Shown here: positions 16,151-25,073 of the stretch, piece after piece
Layout: each line of letters begins with the position of its first letter
Numbering within the stretch: the stretch's first letter is position 1
Assembly (NCBI RefSeq): GCF_023299985.1
Contig: NZ_JALZVX010000103.1
Location: 1-32,609 of the forward strand
DNA: 32,609 nucleotides
Origin: Lacinutrix sp.
GTDB taxonomy: Bacteria; Bacteroidota; Bacteroidia; Flavobacteriales; Flavobacteriaceae
Reading direction: 5' to 3'
Notes under the pieces: model-generated
Told to the model about the DNA's origin: nothing
Seen by the model: only the letters and a program-made list of their open reading frames with translations
Database searches by the model: none
Translations under genes and position numbers: made by a program

Positions 16151-16690
16151 ATGAAGCCATTGAAAGAGTTTACAATTCCATTTGTAGGTTTAAAAGAAGG
16201 GAAACATCATTTTGATTATGAAATAAACAATTCGTTCTTTGAATATTTTGATTATGAAGACTTTAACAGTAGTGATTTAAAAGTTAATGTTGAATTTGTA
16301 AAGAAATCAACACTTTTAGAACTGCATTTTGAAGTTTCAGGAACAGTAAACGTTAATTGTGACGTTACTAACGAACCTTTTGATAAATCATTAAATAACG
16401 AGTTTGATTTGGTTGTTAAGTTTGGAGAAGAGTATAATGATGAGAATATAGATATTTTAATCATACCTCATGGAGAATACGAAATAAGCATACAACAATA
16501 TGTTTATGAGTTAATTGTATTAGCCATGCCAACAAAACGAGTGCATCCTGGAGTTGAAGATGGCACATTAGATTCAGACATACTAGAAAAATTAGAAGAA
16601 TTAAGTCCTAAAGAAAAGGATACAAAAGAAGACCAAGAGGAAACAGATCCTCGATGGAATACATTAAAAAAACTATTAACGGATAAATAA
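16151..16690 (+). CDS. DUF177 (YceD-family) protein
   Basis: 179 residues from the ATG at 16151. An earlier in-frame ATG at 16118 lies before the probable transcription start and adds an atypical MYICRLKIDA segment, so it is rejected. YceD/DUF177 proteins are cytosolic; in other bacteria they are encoded beside rpmF and have been linked to 23S rRNA processing or accumulation. Visible family features are KEFTIPFVGLKEGKHHFDYE at the start, the CDVTNEPF segment and a C-terminal DPRWNTLKKL tail. An acidic linker (EELSPKEKDTKEDQEETD) precedes the tail. It is 9 bases before rpmF, the usual arrangement. Confidence 0.88.
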   Translation: MKPLKEFTIPFVGLKEGKHHFDYEINNSFFEYFDYEDFNSSDLKVNVEFVKKSTLLELHFEVSGTVNVNCDVTNEPFDKSLNNEFDLVVKFGEEYNDENIDILIIPHGEYEISIQQYVYELIVLAMPTKRVHPGVEDGTLDSDILEKLEELSPKEKDTKEDQEETDPRWNTLKKLLTDK

Positions 16691-16699
16691 AATAATAAA

Positions 16700-16903
16700 A
16701 TGGCACATCCTAAAAGAAAAATCTCGAAAACAAGAAGAGATAAAAGAAGAACACATTACAAAGCAACTGCGCCACAAGTTGCAACTTGCCCAACAACAGG
16801 TGAGCCGCACTTATACCATAGAGCACATTGGTTCGAAGGTAAACTATATTACAGAGGTCAAGTTTTAATTGATAATGCTGTTGCCGAAGAAAATATTGCA
16901 TAA
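16700..16903 (+). CDS. rpmF: 50S ribosomal protein L32
   Basis: 67 residues. A structural component of the large ribosomal subunit. The N-terminus [20 protein letters not shown] is diagnostic. The zinc-ribbon half is reduced: [16 protein letters not shown] keeps one Cys and several His, so a full four-Cys site is absent, as in many Bacteroidota L32 proteins. It is followed by a strong terminator. Confidence 0.96.
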   Translation: MAHPKRKISKTRRDKRRTHYKATAPQVATCPTTGEPHLYHRAHWFEGKLYYRGQVLIDNAVAEENIA

Positions 16904-16923
16904 TTTACTATGCATGCATACAG

Positions 16924-16951
16924 AAAACGCTCACTTGTGAGCGTTTTTTTT
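16924..16951 (+). terminator. Terminator after rpmF
   Basis: AAAACGCTCAC and GTGAGCGTTTT form an almost perfect stem with a tight loop (effectively CTTG), followed by a T run to 16951. It ends the DUF177-rpmF unit and separates it from fabH. Confidence 0.9.
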
Positions 16952-17080
16952 GTGATATATTTTTCTTTGAGTTAAAAAGAACTTAATTTGCACTTAATTA
17001 ACCGAAATTCGCTATTTTGAGCTAAAATTAGCCTTTTTTAGGCGGTTTTGAGTAATTTTTGGTCAAATTAACTTAAAAGT

Positions 17081-18088
17081 ATGAGTAAAATCTCTGCGGC
17101 AATTACAGCTGTAGGCGCATATGTGCCAGAATACATATTAACCAATAAGATTTTAGAATCTATGGTTGATACAAACGATGAATGGATTACCTCAAGAACA
17201 GGTATAAAAGAACGTCGTATATTAAAAGGAGAAGGTAAAGGAACTTCCTATATGGCTATTAAAGCCGCTCAAGACCTTCTAAAAAAATCTAACACAAACC
17301 CTGAAGATATAGAGTTGGTAATTGTAGCTACAGCTACACCAGATATGCAGGCAGCATCAACTGCAGCATACACAGCAACACACATAGGTGCAATAAATGC
17401 GTTTTCATTCGACTTAGAAGCAGCGTGTTCTGGCTTTCTATTTGGTATGTCTACTGCAGCAAAATATATAGAATCTGGTCGTTACAAAAACGTACTTTTA
17501 ATAGGTGCGGACAAAAACTCTTCAATGATTAATTATGAAGACAGAGCAACATGTATCATCTTTGGAGATGGAGCAGGAGCTGTTTTATTTCAACCAAATG
17601 AAGAAGGACTAGGTTTACAAGATGAATACTTAAGAAGCGATGGAACAGGAAGAGAATTTCTTCAAGTAAAATCTAGTGGGTCTTCTTATCCTGTAACCGC
17701 AGAGACTATAGCTAAAAAAGAAAATTTTGTTTTTCAAGACGGCAAAACAGTTTTTAAAAACGCAGTATTTAATATGGCTGATGTAGCAGGAAAAATTCTT
17801 AAAAGAAATAATCTTACAAATAATGACATTACTTGGTTCGCAGCACATCAAGCAAATAAGCGTATTATAGATGCTACAGCAAAACGCATAGATCTAGAAA
17901 ACGAGAAAGTGATGATGAATATTGAGAAGTATGGTAATACAACATCTGCAACATTACCATTATTAATAAACGATTACGAATCACAATTAAAAAAAGGAGA
18001 TACTATTATTTTCGCTGCATTTGGTGGTGGCTTTACTTGGGGCTCAATATATTTAAAATGGGCATATAATTCCCAAAAAACTAACTAA
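17081..18088 (+). CDS. fabH: 3-oxoacyl-ACP synthase III (KAS III)
   Basis: 335 residues. It condenses acetyl-CoA (or a branched starter) with malonyl-ACP to start fatty-acid synthesis. The catalytic triad motifs are all present: Cys in FDLEAACSGFLFGM (about residue 115), His in WFAAHQANKRI and Asn in NIEKYGNTTSAT. The N-terminal TNDEWITSRTGIKERR and C-terminal FAAFGGGFTWGS are also typical. It is followed at short distance by accB and accC, which supply malonyl-CoA, so this is a fatty-acid initiation cluster. Distinct from the specialised synthases at 26990 and 29536. Confidence 0.97.
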   Translation: MSKISAAITAVGAYVPEYILTNKILESMVDTNDEWITSRTGIKERRILKGEGKGTSYMAIKAAQDLLKKSNTNPEDIELVIVATATPDMQAASTAAYTATHIGAINAFSFDLEAACSGFLFGMSTAAKYIESGRYKNVLLIGADKNSSMINYEDRATCIIFGDGAGAVLFQPNEEGLGLQDEYLRSDGTGREFLQVKSSGSSYPVTAETIAKKENFVFQDGKTVFKNAVFNMADVAGKILKRNNLTNNDITWFAAHQANKRIIDATAKRIDLENEKVMMNIEKYGNTTSATLPLLINDYESQLKKGDTIIFAAFGGGFTWGSIYLKWAYNSQKTN

Positions 18089-18113
18089 AAAACACTTAAT
18101 AACTCTAAATATT

Positions 18114-18590
18114 ATGGATTTAAAAGACATTCAAAACTTAATTAAGTTTGTAGCAAAATCTGGTGCAAGTGAAGTTAAATTAGAAACAGACGATGTTAAG
18201 ATTACAATAAAAACAGGCTCAGAAGAGACAACTATTGTACAACAAATGCCAATGGCGCAAATGCCACAAATGCAAATGCCAGTTGCACAAGCACCAGTAG
18301 CTTCTACACCAGCAGCAGAAACTCCAGTTGCAGAAAGTGAAGATTCTAAATACATAACTGTAAAATCTCCAATTATTGGTACATTTTACAGAAAACCATC
18401 TCCAGATAAACCATTATTTGTTGAGGTAGGTCAAAACATTGCTGAAGGAGATGTACTTTGTATTATTGAAGCTATGAAATTATTTAATGAAATTGAATCC
18501 GAGGTTTCAGGTAAAGTTGTTAAAATTTTAGTAGATGACTCTTCTCCTGTAGAATTCGATCAGCCATTATTTTTAGTAGATCCATCATAA
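18114..18590 (+). CDS. accB: Biotin carboxyl carrier protein of acetyl-CoA carboxylase
   Basis: 158 residues. It carries biotin between the carboxylase and carboxyltransferase of acetyl-CoA carboxylase. An N-terminal helical part (1-43) is joined by a Met/Gln/Pro/Ala-rich linker (about 44-75, MAQMPQMQMPVAQAP) to the biotinyl domain (about 80-158). The biotin-accepting Lys lies in IIEAMKLFNEIE, and the loop before it (SPIIGTFYRKPSPD) is the usual thumb region. It is 25 bases after fabH and 88 before accC. Confidence 0.97.
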   Translation: MDLKDIQNLIKFVAKSGASEVKLETDDVKITIKTGSEETTIVQQMPMAQMPQMQMPVAQAPVASTPAAETPVAESEDSKYITVKSPIIGTFYRKPSPDKPLFVEVGQNIAEGDVLCIIEAMKLFNEIESEVSGKVVKILVDDSSPVEFDQPLFLVDPS

Positions 18591-18678
18591 CAATTTAAAA
18601 TTCCCATAAATACAGAAGCTTTAAAATCAAATAATTTTAGAACTTATTGTTTGGAAATTTAATTTAAAAATATAAGTT

Positions 18679-20031
18679 ATGTTTAAAAAAATACTAATTG
18701 CCAATAGAGGCGAAATAGCATTACGTGTTATTCGTACTTGTAAAGAAATGGGCATTAAAACTGTAGCAGTTTATTCTACAGCTGATGCCGAAAGTCTCCA
18801 TGTTAAATTTGCAGACGAAGCGGTTTGTATTGGTCCAGCACCAAGTAGCGAATCGTATTTAAAAATGTCTAATATTATAGCGGCTGCAGAAATTACAAAT
18901 GCAGATGCTATACATCCAGGTTATGGTTTTCTATCGGAAAACGCAAAATTTTCAAAAATTTGCACTGAACATGAAATCAAATTTATTGGAGCATCTCCAG
19001 ATATGATTGATCGCATGGGAGATAAAGCCAATGCAAAATCAACAATGATTGCCGCTGGAGTTCCTGTAGTTCCAGGTAGTGAAGGTATAATAGAAACTTT
19101 TGAAGAGTGTATTAAAGTAGCTAAGGAAACAGGTTATCCAGTAATGCTAAAAGCCTCTGCTGGTGGTGGTGGAAAAGGAATGCGTGCTGTATGGAAACCA
19201 GAAGATTTGCAAGATGCTTGGGAATCTGCAAGACAAGAGTCTAAAGCCGCATTTGGAAATGATGATATGTATATGGAAAAGCTTATTGAAGAGCCTAGAC
19301 ATATCGAAATCCAAATTGTTGGTGACTCAAGAGGTACAGCTTGCCATTTATCAGAAAGAGATTGTTCTGTTCAAAGACGTCACCAAAAATTAACAGAAGA
19401 AGTGCCTTCTCCTTTTATGACAACTGCTCTACGTAAAAAAATGGGCGAAGCTGCAGTAAAGGCTGCAGAATATATTAAATACGAAGGTGCAGGAACAGTA
19501 GAGTTTTTAGTGGACAAACATAGAAATTTTTACTTTATGGAAATGAATACACGTATTCAAGTAGAGCATCCAATTACAGAACAGGTAATTGATTTCGATT
19601 TAATTCGTGAACAAATTCTAGTAGCTTCAGGAGTACCAATTTCAGGAAAAAATTATACACCTAAGTTGCATTCTATAGAATGTAGAATTAATGCTGAAGA
19701 TCCTTTTAACGATTTTAGACCTTCACCAGGACGCATCACAACATTACACGCTCCAGGTGGACACGGAGTGCGTTTAGATACTCACGTTTATGCTGGATAT
19801 TCTATACCTCCAAATTACGATTCGATGATTGCTAAGTTAATTACAACTGCACAATCAAGAGAGGAGGCTATAAACAAAATGAAACGTGCTTTAGACGAAT
19901 TTGTAATTGAAGGCATAAAAACAACAATTCCTTTTCATAGGCAATTAATGGAGCATCCAGATTATTTAGCAGGTAATTACACTACAAAATTTATGGAAGA
20001 TTTTGTAATAGAAAAACCAGCAAAAGAATAA
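18679..20031 (+). CDS. accC: Biotin carboxylase of acetyl-CoA carboxylase
   Basis: 450 residues, the standard length. It uses ATP and bicarbonate to carboxylate biotin on AccB. ATP-grasp motifs are all visible: [20 protein letters not shown] at the start, [13 protein letters not shown], the glycine-rich [11 protein letters not shown] (about 160-170), [27 protein letters not shown], and [13 protein letters not shown] for the catalytic Glu/Arg region. It ends the fabH-accB-accC unit and is followed by a strong terminator. Confidence 0.98.
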   Translation: MFKKILIANRGEIALRVIRTCKEMGIKTVAVYSTADAESLHVKFADEAVCIGPAPSSESYLKMSNIIAAAEITNADAIHPGYGFLSENAKFSKICTEHEIKFIGASPDMIDRMGDKANAKSTMIAAGVPVVPGSEGIIETFEECIKVAKETGYPVMLKASAGGGGKGMRAVWKPEDLQDAWESARQESKAAFGNDDMYMEKLIEEPRHIEIQIVGDSRGTACHLSERDCSVQRRHQKLTEEVPSPFMTTALRKKMGEAAVKAAEYIKYEGAGTVEFLVDKHRNFYFMEMNTRIQVEHPITEQVIDFDLIREQILVASGVPISGKNYTPKLHSIECRINAEDPFNDFRPSPGRITTLHAPGGHGVRLDTHVYAGYSIPPNYDSMIAKLITTAQSREEAINKMKRALDEFVIEGIKTTIPFHRQLMEHPDYLAGNYTTKFMEDFVIEKPAKE

Positions 20032-20035
20032 AACT

Positions 20036-20069
20036 AAAAACGCCTTGAAATATTTCAAGGCGTTTTTTT
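20036..20069 (+). terminator. Terminator after accC
   Basis: CGCCTTGAA (20041-20049) pairs with TTCAAGGCG (20054-20062), flanked by A and T runs, so it can act on both strands. Confidence 0.9.
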
Positions 20070-20091
20070 ATTACTTAAAAGTTTCATGTAT

Positions 20092-20520
20092 TTAAGTTAT
20101 AATTTGAAGAACTTTATCAGTATTAAAATCCAGAACAATATTATATTTATTTTCTTTAACCTTAGTCAATAATAAATGACCTTTGATTATTTTATACAAA
20201 CCTGGAGTCTTTCAAAACCAGTATTTATCTTTTTTAATGTCGAATTTTTTAAATTCAAATTATCTGCGTTAGAATTAATTTCTCTTATATTCAAATTTCA
20301 AAACATTTTTTTCCATCTAGAACCTCAGAATAACTATTACCATACTTATTTTTTTATGGCATAAGCTTTATTTTTTAAAACTTTGAATGTGCAAATCCCG
20401 CCATCTGGATATGATTTGGTTTTTTTAATTAGTCTATATTTTAGGACTTATAACTTTATTTGTATTACAAAAAACACAAAAAAATTAGTAAACTCTTCAT
20501 ATTTAAGGGTAATATATTCA
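20092..20520 (-). pseudogene. Possible decayed minus-strand gene in the accC-protease gap
   Basis: The 569-base gap has no intact gene. On the minus strand, successive short frames read like protein: KSYPDGGICTFKVLKNKAYA (inside 20346-20447), then YGNSYSEVLDGKKCFEI in another frame. Next is INSNADNLNLKNSTLKKINT (inside 20187-20291), and finally LYKIIKGHLLLTKVKENKYN with NIVLDFNTDKVLQIIT and a stop at 20092-20094. If joined they would need about four frame changes. The pieces keep the same order and strand and are richer in Gly, Asp, Pro and Cys than spacer noise, but at this AT content chance cannot be excluded. Plus-strand frames here look non-coding. Confidence 0.3.
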
Positions 20521-20538
20521 AAAATTAACTTTAAATCC

Positions 20539-20569
20539 TTGGTCTTTAGCGATTATCAGTATACATTTA
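20539..20569 (+). promoter_or_regulatory. Candidate promoter for the metalloprotease gene
   Basis: TTG at 20539-20541 and TACATTTA at 20562-20569 are spaced by 20 bases. The -7 box differs from TAnnTTTG in its last base. The start codon is 30 bases further on. Confidence 0.4.
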
Positions 20570-20599
20570 TAAATATTTATTAAAATAAAAAAAAATAAA

Positions 20600-23359
20600 A
20601 TGAAAAAACTTTACTTAAAATGGGCTTTTACTTTAGTACTTTCAGTACTGTTAACAATGCCTATGCTTTCACAAAGTGGAAAGTCATTATGGAACAAAAC
20701 GACTCAAAATGCTGCTTCTAAAAAAGAACTAACTTTTAGAAAAACAGAACCAAGCAAAGCAGATTTTTATAAATTAGATATTAATGCTTTAAAAACCGAG
20801 CTTCAAGCTGCACCAAACAGAAATACTTTTTCTGGAATTTCAAATGTTATTTTAGATTTCCCAAATGTTCAAGGAACTTTAGAATCTTACAGAATTAAAG
20901 AAGCACCAATAATGGAAGCTGCACTTCAAAATAAGTATCCAGATATTCGTACTTACATTGGAGAAAGTATTGATACTCCTGGAACTGTTATTCGTTTTAG
21001 TTTAACATCACAAGGTTTACATACCATGTCTATGTCGAATAATAATGGAACCCAATTTATAGATCCTTACACTAAAAATGGTAATGAATATATAGTTTAT
21101 GCTAAAAAAGATTTACCAGTATTAGACCAAAATTGGGAATGTGGAGTTGTAGATGGAGAGCTTATTGAAGGAGAGAGAGGATTAGATGTAAATATGCAAA
21201 GAAATGCAGATGATGGGTTATTAAGAAACTTCAGACTAGTAGTAGCTACTACTATAGAATATTCTTCATTTCATTGGATGGCTGCGGGACTTACTGCTGC
21301 AGATACAGAAGCAGCTAGAAGAACAGCTGTTATGGCAGCTATTGTTGTTACAATAAACAGAAACAATCAAATCTATGAAAGAGATTTATCTATAACCATG
21401 ACACTTGTTGGAAATAACGATAGTGTTGTTTTTATTAACTCTGACAATTTTGATAACAATAATCCAGGATTACTAATTAATCAAAGTCAAACAGTAATAG
21501 ATAATATTATTATGCCTGGTAATTATGATATTGGACATACTTTTAGTACAGGAGGTGGAGGTTTAGCTCAGTTAGGCTCTGTTTGTGGAGGAGGAAAAGC
21601 AAGAGGTATTACAGGTTTACCATCACCAGTTGGTGATTCATACGATATAGACTTTGTTGCTCATGAATTTGGACACCAATTTGGTGCGCCACACACATTT
21701 AATGGTAATGCAGGCGCTAATACTTGTGCATCGCAAAGATCAGCTTCAAATGCTTACGAAGTAGGTAGCGGCACCACTATTATGGCTTATGCTGGAATAT
21801 GTGCACCACAAAACGTTCAAGGAAATAGTGATGCTTATTTTCACCAGAAGAGTTTACAAATGATTTGGGATAATGTTACTATAGGAAATAGCCAATGCGC
21901 TTCTACTACTAATACTGGTAATAATGCACCAACGTCTAATGCTGGAGCAGATTTTACTATCCCGTTTTCGACTCCATACAAATTAACAGGATCTTCAACA
22001 GATGCAGATGGAACAGGAACACATACTTACACATGGGAACAATATGATTTAGGACCAACAGGATTACCTGCGGACACTAATACTTCAGGTCCTATGGTAA
22101 GATCTTATGAAGGCACATCAAGTCCATCAAGATACATTCCAATACTTGAGGATATTATTTCATTTGGAGGAGTCTCTTCAACTTGGGAGAAATTAGCTTC
22201 TGTAGCAAGAACACAAGATTTTAGATTAACGGTAAGAGATAACGATATTTCAGGAGGCCAAACTGCTGTAGATGAAATGACTGTAACTGTTAATGGAAAT
22301 GATGGTCCTTTTCTAGTAACGTCACAAAATGTAGATGGGATATCTTGGACAGCTGGAAATACAGAGACTATTACATGGGATGTTGCTGGTACTAACGTAG
22401 CACCAGGAGTAAATACACCTAATGTAAACATATTATTATCTACAGATGGTGGAGTAAATTTTGACACAGTTTTAGCTTCTAATGTACCAAATGATGGGTC
22501 ACATGATATAATGGTTCCAAATATTCAAGCTGCTTTTTGTAGAATTATGGTAGAAGGTGAAGGCAATATCTTTTTTAATGTAAACGATACTGATTTTGCA
22601 ATAGGTACAACAGTTGTTACCACATGTACAACTTACTCTTCTGCTCAAAATTTAGGTCTTGCTATACCAGATGGAACAGGTACTGCAACAGCTCCAGGTC
22701 AAGGAACACCTTTATTTAACTCTATAAATATACCAGATTCTAATACAATTACTAGTATTACAATTTCAGCAGATGTAACACACCCTAATACTGCTGACCT
22801 GCTTCTTCAATTTCAGCATCCAGATGTAGGGACAAATAATGCTTTTGTTAATATATGGATTTTTGATTGTGTTGGTGACTCATTTAACATCACCTTTGAC
22901 GATTTAGGTGCACCAATTAATTGTGGTTCTCCTACAACAGGTACTTTTGCTCCCGTTAACCCTTTAGGTGCAATATTAAATGATTTAAATTCATTTGGAG
23001 ATTGGAATCTAGCGTTAGTAGATTTCGTTTCAGGTAACACAGGAACCCTTAATAATTGGTCAATAGAAATTTGCTCGATATCTACAGGGCTTTCTATTGA
23101 TGAATTTGAATTGAATAACTTATCAATCTATCCAAATCCAAATAATGGAGAATTTAACGTTAAGTTTAATTCAATTTCAGAGAATGTATCACTTCAAGTG
23201 TTTGATATTAGAGGACGTTCAGTATATAACAAATCGTATGCTAATAGTTCTAGTTCTTTTAATGAAGCTATAAACTTAGGAAATGTTCAATCTGGAATGT
23301 ATTTACTAAATGTAAATGATGGTGAAAGAACAATAACTAAAAAAATTATAGTAGATTAA
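20600..23359 (+). CDS. Secreted reprolysin-like zinc metalloprotease with P domain and T9SS signal
   Basis: 919 residues. Signal peptide at 1-25 (VLSVLLTMPMLSQS). A propeptide region at about 30-195 is followed by the metzincin domain (about 205-440). Its zinc motif is HEFGHQFGAPH, with His355, Glu356, His359 and His365, and the Met-turn is probably TIMAYAG. A PKD-like beta domain (about 445-570, SNAGADFTIPF) and an Ig-like domain (ITWDVAGTNVAPG, about 575-675) follow. A proprotein-convertase P domain (about 675-830) contains ISADVTHPNTADLLLQFQHP and DWNLALVDFVSGNTGTLNNW. The C-terminus is a type A T9SS sorting domain (LSIYPNPNNGEF to the end), so it is exported and surface-attached or released. 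It is a single-gene unit with its own terminator. Substrates unknown; probably environmental protein. Confidence 0.93.
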   Translation: MKKLYLKWAFTLVLSVLLTMPMLSQSGKSLWNKTTQNAASKKELTFRKTEPSKADFYKLDINALKTELQAAPNRNTFSGISNVILDFPNVQGTLESYRIKEAPIMEAALQNKYPDIRTYIGESIDTPGTVIRFSLTSQGLHTMSMSNNNGTQFIDPYTKNGNEYIVYAKKDLPVLDQNWECGVVDGELIEGERGLDVNMQRNADDGLLRNFRLVVATTIEYSSFHWMAAGLTAADTEAARRTAVMAAIVVTINRNNQIYERDLSITMTLVGNNDSVVFINSDNFDNNNPGLLINQSQTVIDNIIMPGNYDIGHTFSTGGGGLAQLGSVCGGGKARGITGLPSPVGDSYDIDFVAHEFGHQFGAPHTFNGNAGANTCASQRSASNAYEVGSGTTIMAYAGICAPQNVQGNSDAYFHQKSLQMIWDNVTIGNSQCASTTNTGNNAPTSNAGADFTIPFSTPYKLTGSSTDADGTGTHTYTWEQYDLGPTGLPADTNTSGPMVRSYEGTSSPSRYIPILEDIISFGGVSSTWEKLASVARTQDFRLTVRDNDISGGQTAVDEMTVTVNGNDGPFLVTSQNVDGISWTAGNTETITWDVAGTNVAPGVNTPNVNILLSTDGGVNFDTVLASNVPNDGSHDIMVPNIQAAFCRIMVEGEGNIFFNVNDTDFAIGTTVVTTCTTYSSAQNLGLAIPDGTGTATAPGQGTPLFNSINIPDSNTITSITISADVTHPNTADLLLQFQHPDVGTNNAFVNIWIFDCVGDSFNITFDDLGAPINCGSPTTGTFAPVNPLGAILNDLNSFGDWNLALVDFVSGNTGTLNNWSIEICSISTGLSIDEFELNNLSIYPNPNNGEFNVKFNSISENVSLQVFDIRGRSVYNKSYANSSSSFNEAINLGNVQSGMYLLNVNDGERTITKKIIVD

Positions 23360-23381
23360 ATATTTAATTTTTATAAAATTT

Positions 23382-23412
23382 AAAACTCCGGAAGTAATTT
23401 CGGAGTTTTTTT
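23382..23412 (+). terminator. Terminator after the metalloprotease gene
   Basis: AAAACTCCG (23382-23390) pairs with CGGAGTTTT (23401-23409), and an inner GAA/TTT extends the stem around a GTAA loop. A T run follows. Confidence 0.85.
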
Positions 23413-23451
23413 ATGCTTTAATAGTTCGAATAATTAGAGTACATTAGAGTT

Positions 23452-24579
23452 ATGAATTTATCCTATTGGGAAATAAAATCTTGGCTTACTAACATAGATT
23501 ATACTATTGTTGGCAGTGGTATTGTAGGTTTAAATTGTGCACTACAATTAAAGACACGTTTTCCAAAAGCTAAAATTTTAATTCTAGAAAAAGGAACATT
23601 GCCACAAGGCGCAAGCACAAAAAACGCAGGTTTTGCTTGCTTTGGAAGCTTAAGCGAAATCATAAGTGACTTAAACACACACACTAATGAAGAAGTTTTA
23701 GACTTGGTAAAACAACGTTTAAAAGGGTTAGAATTACTACGTAATACATTAGGCGATAAAACCATAGATTATCAACAATTAGGAGGTTATGAGTTGTTTA
23801 GTGAAGAAAATAATCTGTTCGAAAACTGTATCGCTAAAAAAGACCAAATCAATTCATTTTTACAACCTATTTTTAATGCTGAGGTTTTCAGCTTTAAAGA
23901 CAACACTTTTGGTTTTCAGAAGATAAAGAATCAATACTGTTTTAATCAATTTGAGGGACAAATAGACACAGGTAAGATGATGGAGGCTTTGCTTCAAAAA
24001 ACACGCTTAAAAGGGGTTAAAATATTAAACAACGTATCTGTCGATAATTTTCAAGAGGATTCAAATTCAGTAAAGGTAAAAACCAATCGGTTTGAATTTT
24101 CAACATCTAAATTATTAATTGCAACTAATGGCTTTGCTTCAACATTAAATATTCCTCAAGTAAAACCAGCAAGAGCACAAGTACTCATTACAAAACCAAT
24201 AAAAAACCTACATATAAAAGGTGCTTTTCATCTTAATGAAGGCTACTATTATTTTAGAAATATAGATAATAGAATCCTTTTTGGAGGAGGACGAAACCTT
24301 GATTTTAAAACCGAAGAAACCACAGCATTTAATCAAACAGAACTAATTCAAAATAAATTAGAAGTCATTTTAAAGACGACTATTTTACCCAATACTCCTT
24401 TTGAAGTAGATTATAGATGGAGTGGAATTATGGGTGTTGGTAACAAAAAAAAGCCAATCGTTAAACAACTAAGTAATCATGTATATTGTGGTGTGCGTTT
24501 AGGTGGAATGGGAGTTGCAATAGGAAGTTTAATAGGACAAGAATTAGCCGATTTAATTCCTGCTTATACGAGAAGTTAA
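23452..24579 (+). CDS. DAO-family FAD-dependent oxidoreductase
   Basis: 375 residues. The dinucleotide-binding motif YTIVGSGIVGLNCALQL (about 17-33) is followed by the acidic end LILEKG and by STKNAGFACFGSL, the FAD-contact segment of the DadA/glycine-oxidase (DAO) family. The C-terminal part YRWSGIMGVGNKKKPIV and VYCGVRLGGMGVAIG (about 345-365) is the usual second FAD site. It probably oxidises an amino acid or other amine; the substrate cannot be read from the sequence. One base separates it from the next gene. It precedes the polyketide locus on the same strand but may be functionally separate. Confidence 0.82.
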   Translation: MNLSYWEIKSWLTNIDYTIVGSGIVGLNCALQLKTRFPKAKILILEKGTLPQGASTKNAGFACFGSLSEIISDLNTHTNEEVLDLVKQRLKGLELLRNTLGDKTIDYQQLGGYELFSEENNLFENCIAKKDQINSFLQPIFNAEVFSFKDNTFGFQKIKNQYCFNQFEGQIDTGKMMEALLQKTRLKGVKILNNVSVDNFQEDSNSVKVKTNRFEFSTSKLLIATNGFASTLNIPQVKPARAQVLITKPIKNLHIKGAFHLNEGYYYFRNIDNRILFGGGRNLDFKTEETTAFNQTELIQNKLEVILKTTILPNTPFEVDYRWSGIMGVGNKKKPIVKQLSNHVYCGVRLGGMGVAIGSLIGQELADLIPAYTRS

Positions 24580-24580
24580 C

Positions 24581-25030
24581 ATGAAAATTAAACAACAATT
24601 ATACAGCCAGTGCCAACAATTTCTTGATAATCGTTTACAAACGATTCAAAAAACAATAAACGAAATTCAAGAATCTCTAACTACTGAAACCAAAAGTAGT
24701 GCAGGCGACAAGCACGAAACTGGTCGTGCTATGTTGCAATTAGAGCGCGAAAAAGCTGGACATCAACTAGCCGAAATCCAAAAAACAAGTCAATTACTCT
24801 CTAAAATTGACGCTTCAAAAACGTCTCATAACGTAGTTTTAGGAAGTGTAATTTACACTAGTAAAGCTAATTATTTTATTACTATAAGTGCTGGCGAATT
24901 AGAGTTTGACAATCAAAAATTCTACGCTATTTCTGCAAGTACTCCAATTGCGCAATTGCTATTAGGTAAAACAGTTGATGATCAGATAATTTTTAGAGAC
25001 CAAAATTTTACTATTATTAACATAATCTAG
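24581..25030 (+). CDS. GreA/GreB-fold protein
   Basis: 149 residues with the two-part Gre layout. The N-terminal coiled coil (about 1-80) contains TKSSAGDKHETGRAMLQLER, which resembles the Gre hairpin sequence. The C-terminal beta domain (about 85-149) contains VVLGSVIYTS, YFITISAGEL, FYAISASTPIAQLLLGK and a closing FTIINI strand. Classical GreA binds RNA polymerase and rescues stalled transcripts through acidic residues at the coil tip. The tip here is short and holds Asp-Lys-His-Glu, so cleavage activity is uncertain. Short flavobacterial proteins of this type are, in my recollection, often mislabelled as 3-oxoacyl-ACP synthases in databases; the sequence has no ketosynthase motif. One base after the DAO gene. 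Confidence 0.65.
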   Translation: MKIKQQLYSQCQQFLDNRLQTIQKTINEIQESLTTETKSSAGDKHETGRAMLQLEREKAGHQLAEIQKTSQLLSKIDASKTSHNVVLGSVIYTSKANYFITISAGELEFDNQKFYAISASTPIAQLLLGKTVDDQIIFRDQNFTIINII

Positions 25031-25073
25031 TTTCAATCTAAAATAATTTCGACTTACCTTTAGTAAAAAACAA

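Noticed and set aside
16910-16922. Palindrome around TATGCATGCATA after rpmF
   Set aside because: Short, AT-rich and next to a stronger terminator hairpin; no sign of separate function.
20176-20583. Two plus-strand reading frames of 62 and 66 codons
   Set aside because: They are rich in Phe, Tyr, Asn and Ile with no domain pattern, overlap the promoter region of the protease gene, and read worse than the minus-strand pieces.
22105-22467. A 120-codon minus-strand frame inside the metalloprotease gene
   Set aside because: It is antisense to a clear multi-domain coding region and shows no family features of its own.
23452-25030. Including the DAO flavoprotein and Gre-fold genes in the polyketide pathway
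   Set aside because: They are co-directional but have no functional tie to the PKS; a 43-base gap separates them. Kept as neighbours only.
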